Assembly (NCBI GenBank): GCA_012798695.1
Contig: JAAZMR010000052.1
Location: 42,719 to 106,718 of the forward strand
Direction of reading: 5' to 3'
Length of the DNA stretch: 64,000 bases
DNA from: Bacillota bacterium
GTDB lineage: Bacteria > Bacillota > Limnochordia > DTU087
Every line of letters begins with the position of its first letter. The stretch's first letter is position 1. A model generated the notes under the pieces. The model had not been told where the DNA came from, did not search any database, and saw nothing but the letters and a program-made list of their open reading frames with translations. Shown here one piece after another: positions 60,854-64,000 of the stretch. Both the position numbers and the translations under genes were made by a program.

Positions 60854-62587
60854 TTAGGAACTAGCCCGCTGTGCAAGCAATTGCCGGGCATGCTGCCGAC
60901 TTACTGCTGAAGCGCCATCTCCCGCCAGCATCCTAGCCACTTCTTCAATCCTACCTTCTTTTTCCAGGCTGCGCACTACTACCCGAGTAGAGCCAGCCTC
61001 TACTTCCTTGGAGATAGCCAAATGATGGTCTGCCATTCCCGCCACTTGAGCCAAGTGTGTTACACACAGAACCTGTCGCTGCCCAGCTAGAGCAGCCAAC
61101 TTATCACCTACTGCCCGGGCAGTCCTACCACCGATGCCCGTATCAACTTCATCGAAAATTAGAGTAGGCACTCCGTCCACAGCCGCGATCACTGATTTTA
61201 AAGCCAGCATGAGACGGCTGGCTTCACCACCCGAGGCCACTTTCGCCAAAGGCTTTAGATCTTCACCAGGGTTAGCGGAAAACATGAATTCGGCATGATC
61301 GACCCCTCGAGGGCCGGCCTGTACTGTAGTCTTGCTGCCCCAGGAGGGATAGGGTACACCGGCTTCGCTGGCTAACTGGCTCAATTGTACCTCGAACCGG
61401 GCATTGGCCAGATTCAGATCTGGCAGTTCCTTGAGAACTTTTTGCTCCAGTTCCTTGGCCGTGGCTTGTCGTTTCGCTGAGAGCTGTCCGGCCAAATCAC
61501 TGAACTCAGCTACAGCTTTTTCTAGCTCTGCTTCCAGCTCAGTAACCCTAAGTTCGCTACCACGCAATATCTCCAGTTCTGCCTCAACTTCTTCACCATA
61601 TGCTATGATAGATTCTGTTCCCTGTCCGTATTTTCTCTCCAAGCGATGGATCAAGGCCAATCTTTCCTCGATCCTACTAAGTCGTTGGGGATCAGCTTCC
61701 AGCCCTTCCGCATACCCTCGCAGCTCCCACGCTGCCTCTTCGGCATTCGCACTAGCCGCTTCCAGCAACTCAAGTATACTGGTCAACCGTTCGTCATACT
61801 CCTGCACTTGCTCTACTAAATTGACGACTTCCCCCAGCCCACTAAGCACACCACTAGCTTCCATTGCTTGTCCATGCAAAATGTGGTATCCAGAAACAAC
61901 AGCTTCCCTCAACTTCTCGCCATGGCGCAGCAATTCCCTTTCTTTCTTTAGCTCCACTTCTTCTCCGGCTATCAGGTTGGCTTCATTGATTTCATCCCGT
62001 TGAAACTGCAATAGGTCGATCTGGCGTAAGCGATCTTGTTCACTCAATACTAACCGCTGCCGTTCCTGTGCAAGAGCCCTCGACCTAGTATAAACTTTCT
62101 CTACTTGCTGGCGAAGCATCATCAGAGGTGAGCCACCCATTGCATCCAACATATCCAAATGCTGATGTGAATCCAGCACCGCCTGGTGTTCCTCTTGACC
62201 ATGGATCTCTACTAAGAAACTGCCGATCTCCCTGAGGGCTGCTACTGTAGCCAACCGCCCATTCACCCAGCACTTATTACGGCCTGAGCGGTGTATCTCC
62301 CGAGCTACTACCAATTCTCTGCCCTCACCAGCAAATCCCATTCTGACCAGCATTTCCTTTAGGCCGTCAATTCCGGTGGCATCAAAAGTGGCAGCCAACC
62401 ACGATGTCTCCGCGCCGGTTCGTATAGCCTCAGTATAAGCTCTGCTGCCTGTCAGCATAGCGATTGCATCCAGTATAATGGACTTGCCCGCGCCGGTTTC
62501 CCCGGTCAATACGGTCAGTCCTCCCTCAAAATCAAGATCAAGAGACTCGATTAGAGCATAATTCTGGATCTGCAGCTGGCGCAGCAA
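60854..62587 (-). CDS. recN: DNA repair protein RecN
   Basis: SMC-like ATPase acting early in double-strand break repair. The 577 residues show LRQLQIQNYALIESLDLDF, Walker A TGETGAGKSIILDAI, two long coiled-coil arms around a middle break, the signature ASGGEASRLMLALKSV, and Walker B PTLIFDEVDTGIGGRTA followed by VLCVTHLAQVA. The start is set at TTG 62585-62587, with GGAGGGG seven bases upstream; an ATG at 62611 is possible. Immediately downstream of argR. Confidence 0.95.
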   Translation of the reverse strand: MLRQLQIQNYALIESLDLDFEGGLTVLTGETGAGKSIILDAIAMLTGSRAYTEAIRTGAETSWLAATFDATGIDGLKEMLVRMGFAGEGRELVVAREIHRSGRNKCWVNGRLATVAALREIGSFLVEIHGQEEHQAVLDSHQHLDMLDAMGGSPLMMLRQQVEKVYTRSRALAQERQRLVLSEQDRLRQIDLLQFQRDEINEANLIAGEEVELKKERELLRHGEKLREAVVSGYHILHGQAMEASGVLSGLGEVVNLVEQVQEYDERLTSILELLEAASANAEEAAWELRGYAEGLEADPQRLSRIEERLALIHRLERKYGQGTESIIAYGEEVEAELEILRGSELRVTELEAELEKAVAEFSDLAGQLSAKRQATAKELEQKVLKELPDLNLANARFEVQLSQLASEAGVPYPSWGSKTTVQAGPRGVDHAEFMFSANPGEDLKPLAKVASGGEASRLMLALKSVIAAVDGVPTLIFDEVDTGIGGRTARAVGDKLAALAGQRQVLCVTHLAQVAGMADHHLAISKEVEAGSTRVVVRSLEKEGRIEEVARMLAGDGASAVSRQHARQLLAQRASS

Positions 62588-62620
62588 ATCTGATCCCCTC
62601 CCATGGAGCACCTATGCTCA

Positions 62621-63097
62621 TCACCCATTTTGCCTCAATTTACTCAGTGATTCCAAAGTCGCCAAAACGGGCCCCGCGGGTGGTACTTCTTCCTCAGTCT
62701 TGACAATGACCAAGATAGTGTCATCTCCTGCTATAGTAGCCAAGACCTGAGGCCACTGCAAATCGTCAATCGAAGCAGCCACAGCATTAGCCGTACCGGG
62801 AAGTGTCTTAAGAATGATCATGTTCCGGCTATAGTCTAAATCCAGGACATACTCTTGGAAACTCCGCCGGGCTCGTCGGATCAAATCACCAACAACAGGC
62901 TCGAAAGGCACGCTGTACCGATAGCGACCATCACCTGTGGGGATCTTGATCAACTGTAAATCCTTTACATCCCGGGAAACCGTGGCTTGGGTGACCTCAA
63001 TACCCTTATGACGCAATACATCTGCCAACTCTTCCTGTGTTTCGATTTCGTTGTCCTTAACAATCTGGAGGATCATTGCCTGACGTTTCGTTTTCAT
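62621..63097 (-). CDS. argR: Arginine repressor ArgR/AhrC
   Basis: Arginine-responsive hexameric regulator of arginine synthesis and catabolism. The 158 residues comprise the winged-helix DNA-binding domain (RQAMILQIVKDNEIETQEELADVLRHKGIEVTQATVSRDVKDLQLIKIP) and the C-terminal oligomerisation/arginine-binding domain (IILKTLPGTANAVAASIDDL, ATIAGDDTILVI). In the latter, the common GTIAGDDT has Ala for Gly. It lies between nadK and recN as usual; no arg structural genes are near. Confidence 0.95.
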   Translation of the reverse strand: MKTKRQAMILQIVKDNEIETQEELADVLRHKGIEVTQATVSRDVKDLQLIKIPTGDGRYRYSVPFEPVVGDLIRRARRSFQEYVLDLDYSRNMIILKTLPGTANAVAASIDDLQWPQVLATIAGDDTILVIVKTEEEVPPAGPVLATLESLSKLRQNG

Positions 63098-63162
63098 AGG
63101 ATATCCCCATTCCCTGGCATTCTTTGAAAACGGTCTCTAGTTAGAAACAACATGCTGAGCAA

Positions 63163-64000
63163 CTACCTGTTTGGGTGAGGAAGATGGAGTGCAGGATAGT
63201 TCAGGCGATTCCCCAATACTTGATAGAAATTGTGCCCCCCGAGTTTAACAAATTGGGCACCTACAGCAGCTTTCCGCACAAGCACTGATTCGGATGGTGC
63301 CACCCGCACACCCGCTTGACCATCAGCTGTAAGCAGCACTTCACTCTCCCGGTCGGTGATCAAGCTGACGCGCACTACTTCATCCGGTAATGCCAGAATT
63401 GAACGGGTGGCCAAGCTGTGAGGACAAATCGGTGTGATCAGGATGGTCTCCAGACGAGGATGTACTATGGGGCCACCCGCCGATAAAGAGTAAGCTGTGG
63501 AACCAGTGGGTGTTGAAATGATCAGCCCATCCGCCAGGAAATTGCCCACCGAGACCCCTTCCACATCAATGGCAAGGTGAATCATGCGCGCAAAAGCACC
63601 TCTGGTTATTACTATATCATTCAGGGCCAGAAACCGTTCACGCCTGCCTTCCCCCTCAACAACTGCTTCCAAAAGCATGCGCTCTTCGATCTCGAACGCT
63701 CCCGAAAGCAACCTCTCCATCGCCGGCCCGAGGTCCCGAGGCTCTACCTCAGTCAAGAAACCCAGATACCCCAGATTTATGCCTAACAGAGGAATTTGCC
63801 AGGGTGCCAGAAGCCCTGCAGCATGCAGCAGTGTGCCATCACCGCCTAAGGCGACTGCTGCATCGACATCCATAGGCTGGCCGCCCACCCGAAGAGCAGC
63901 ATCAGCCTCCCATTGGAGCTTGTCTGCTACCTCCTCGGGCACCCAGATCTCGACACCGGCTTTCTGCAGGATCTCCCTTACAGTGTGAGCTAGTTCTATG
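63163..64000 (-). CDS. nadK: NAD kinase (5' end outside the window)
   Basis: Phosphorylates NAD to NADP. The C-terminal 279 residues are inside the window; translation is open to the window edge, so the first few residues are missing (visible part begins IELAHTVREILQKAGVEIWVP). It has the diagnostic AVALGGDGTLLHAAGLL with the catalytic Asp, LLGINLGYLGFLTEVEP, FLALNDIVITRGA, GLIISTPTGSTAYSLSAGGPIVHP and the C-terminal VLLTADGQ. First gene of the nadK-argR-recN-spoIVB-spo0A order of spore-formers. Confidence 0.95.
   Translation of the reverse strand, partial: IELAHTVREILQKAGVEIWVPEEVADKLQWEADAALRVGGQPMDVDAAVALGGDGTLLHAAGLLAPWQIPLLGINLGYLGFLTEVEPRDLGPAMERLLSGAFEIEERMLLEAVVEGEGRRERFLALNDIVITRGAFARMIHLAIDVEGVSVGNFLADGLIISTPTGSTAYSLSAGGPIVHPRLETILITPICPHSLATRSILALPDEVVRVSLITDRESEVLLTADGQAGVRVAPSESVLVRKAAVGAQFVKLGGHNFYQVLGNRLNYPALHLPHPNR

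Noticed and set aside
61404..62003. Plus-strand frame of 199 residues opposite recN
   Set aside because: Serine-rich shadow of the recN coiled coil; no ribosome site or homology.

Overview
The window is a stretch of core chromosome from an endospore-forming member of the Firmicutes (Bacillota). The evidence is direct: Spo0A, SpoIVB, both dipicolinate synthase subunits, TepA, YlzJ, a YmxH-type protein, a YteA-type protein and YlxY/PdaB-type deacetylases are all encoded here, and regulation relies on Firmicutes devices (an Ile T-box, two PyrR attenuators, a ZTP riboswitch). A MihF-type DNA-binding protein and a putative outer-membrane-type beta-barrel point away from Bacillus and towards a deep clostridial or Limnochordia-like lineage; that placement is inference. 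I saw no rRNA, tRNA, CRISPR array, prophage or intact transposon. Nearly all genes lie on the minus strand; only an SDR gene, rqcH, comFB and a GH18 hydrolase are on plus.

Layout from low to high coordinates. 1-5.9 kb: priA (cut by the window edge), rpoZ, gmk, remA, mihF, yicC and a calcium P-type ATPase. 6.2-9.8 kb: an accessory patch with an SDR and two Gfo/Idh/MocA oxidoreductases, followed by a solitary IS605-like right end that resembles an omega-RNA scaffold. 10-17.7 kb: a TPR protein, rqcH, purH under a ZTP riboswitch, comFB, and pyrR-uraA with a PyrR attenuator before each gene. 17.9-28.6 kb: rluD-type synthase, lspA, yteA-like, DUF5665, ileS with its T-box, then divIVA-ylmH-yggT-proC-sepF-yggS and a HlyD-like protein, the usual cell-division flank.

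28.7-33.6 kb: a complete branched-chain amino-acid type ABC transporter (livKHMGF) from a near-consensus promoter whose -35 sits in an inverted repeat. Then uppP and a Na/Pi cotransporter. 35.6-51.8 kb: a spore/diaminopimelate block with the same order as Bacillus subtilis ylxY-mlpA-ymxH-dpaA-dpaB-asd-dapG-dapA-rnj-tepA-ylzJ, but with dapB, a stress protein, the beta-barrel candidate, a dUTPase and a GH18 gene inserted, and with no spoIIIE after ylzJ. A sigma-K promoter match lies before dpaA. 52-58.4 kb: hsp20, a DinG-type helicase, an MraY/WecA-like transferase, a family 2 glycosyltransferase and the steB-steA pair. 58.5-64 kb: spo0A (with a sigma-H-like promoter), spoIVB, recN, argR and the 3' part of nadK.

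Functionally the window links envelope building and division (uppP, sepF, divIVA, steAB, glycosyltransferases), spore formation (spo0A, spoIVB, dpaAB fed by the dap pathway), nucleotide supply (purH, pyrR, uraA, gmk, dUTPase) and ribosome rescue (rqcH, ylmH). I found no wholly new multi-gene system. The best leads are the beta-barrel candidate, the orphan omega-RNA-like element, the steAB-glycosyltransferase module, and several unreported-looking control sites.
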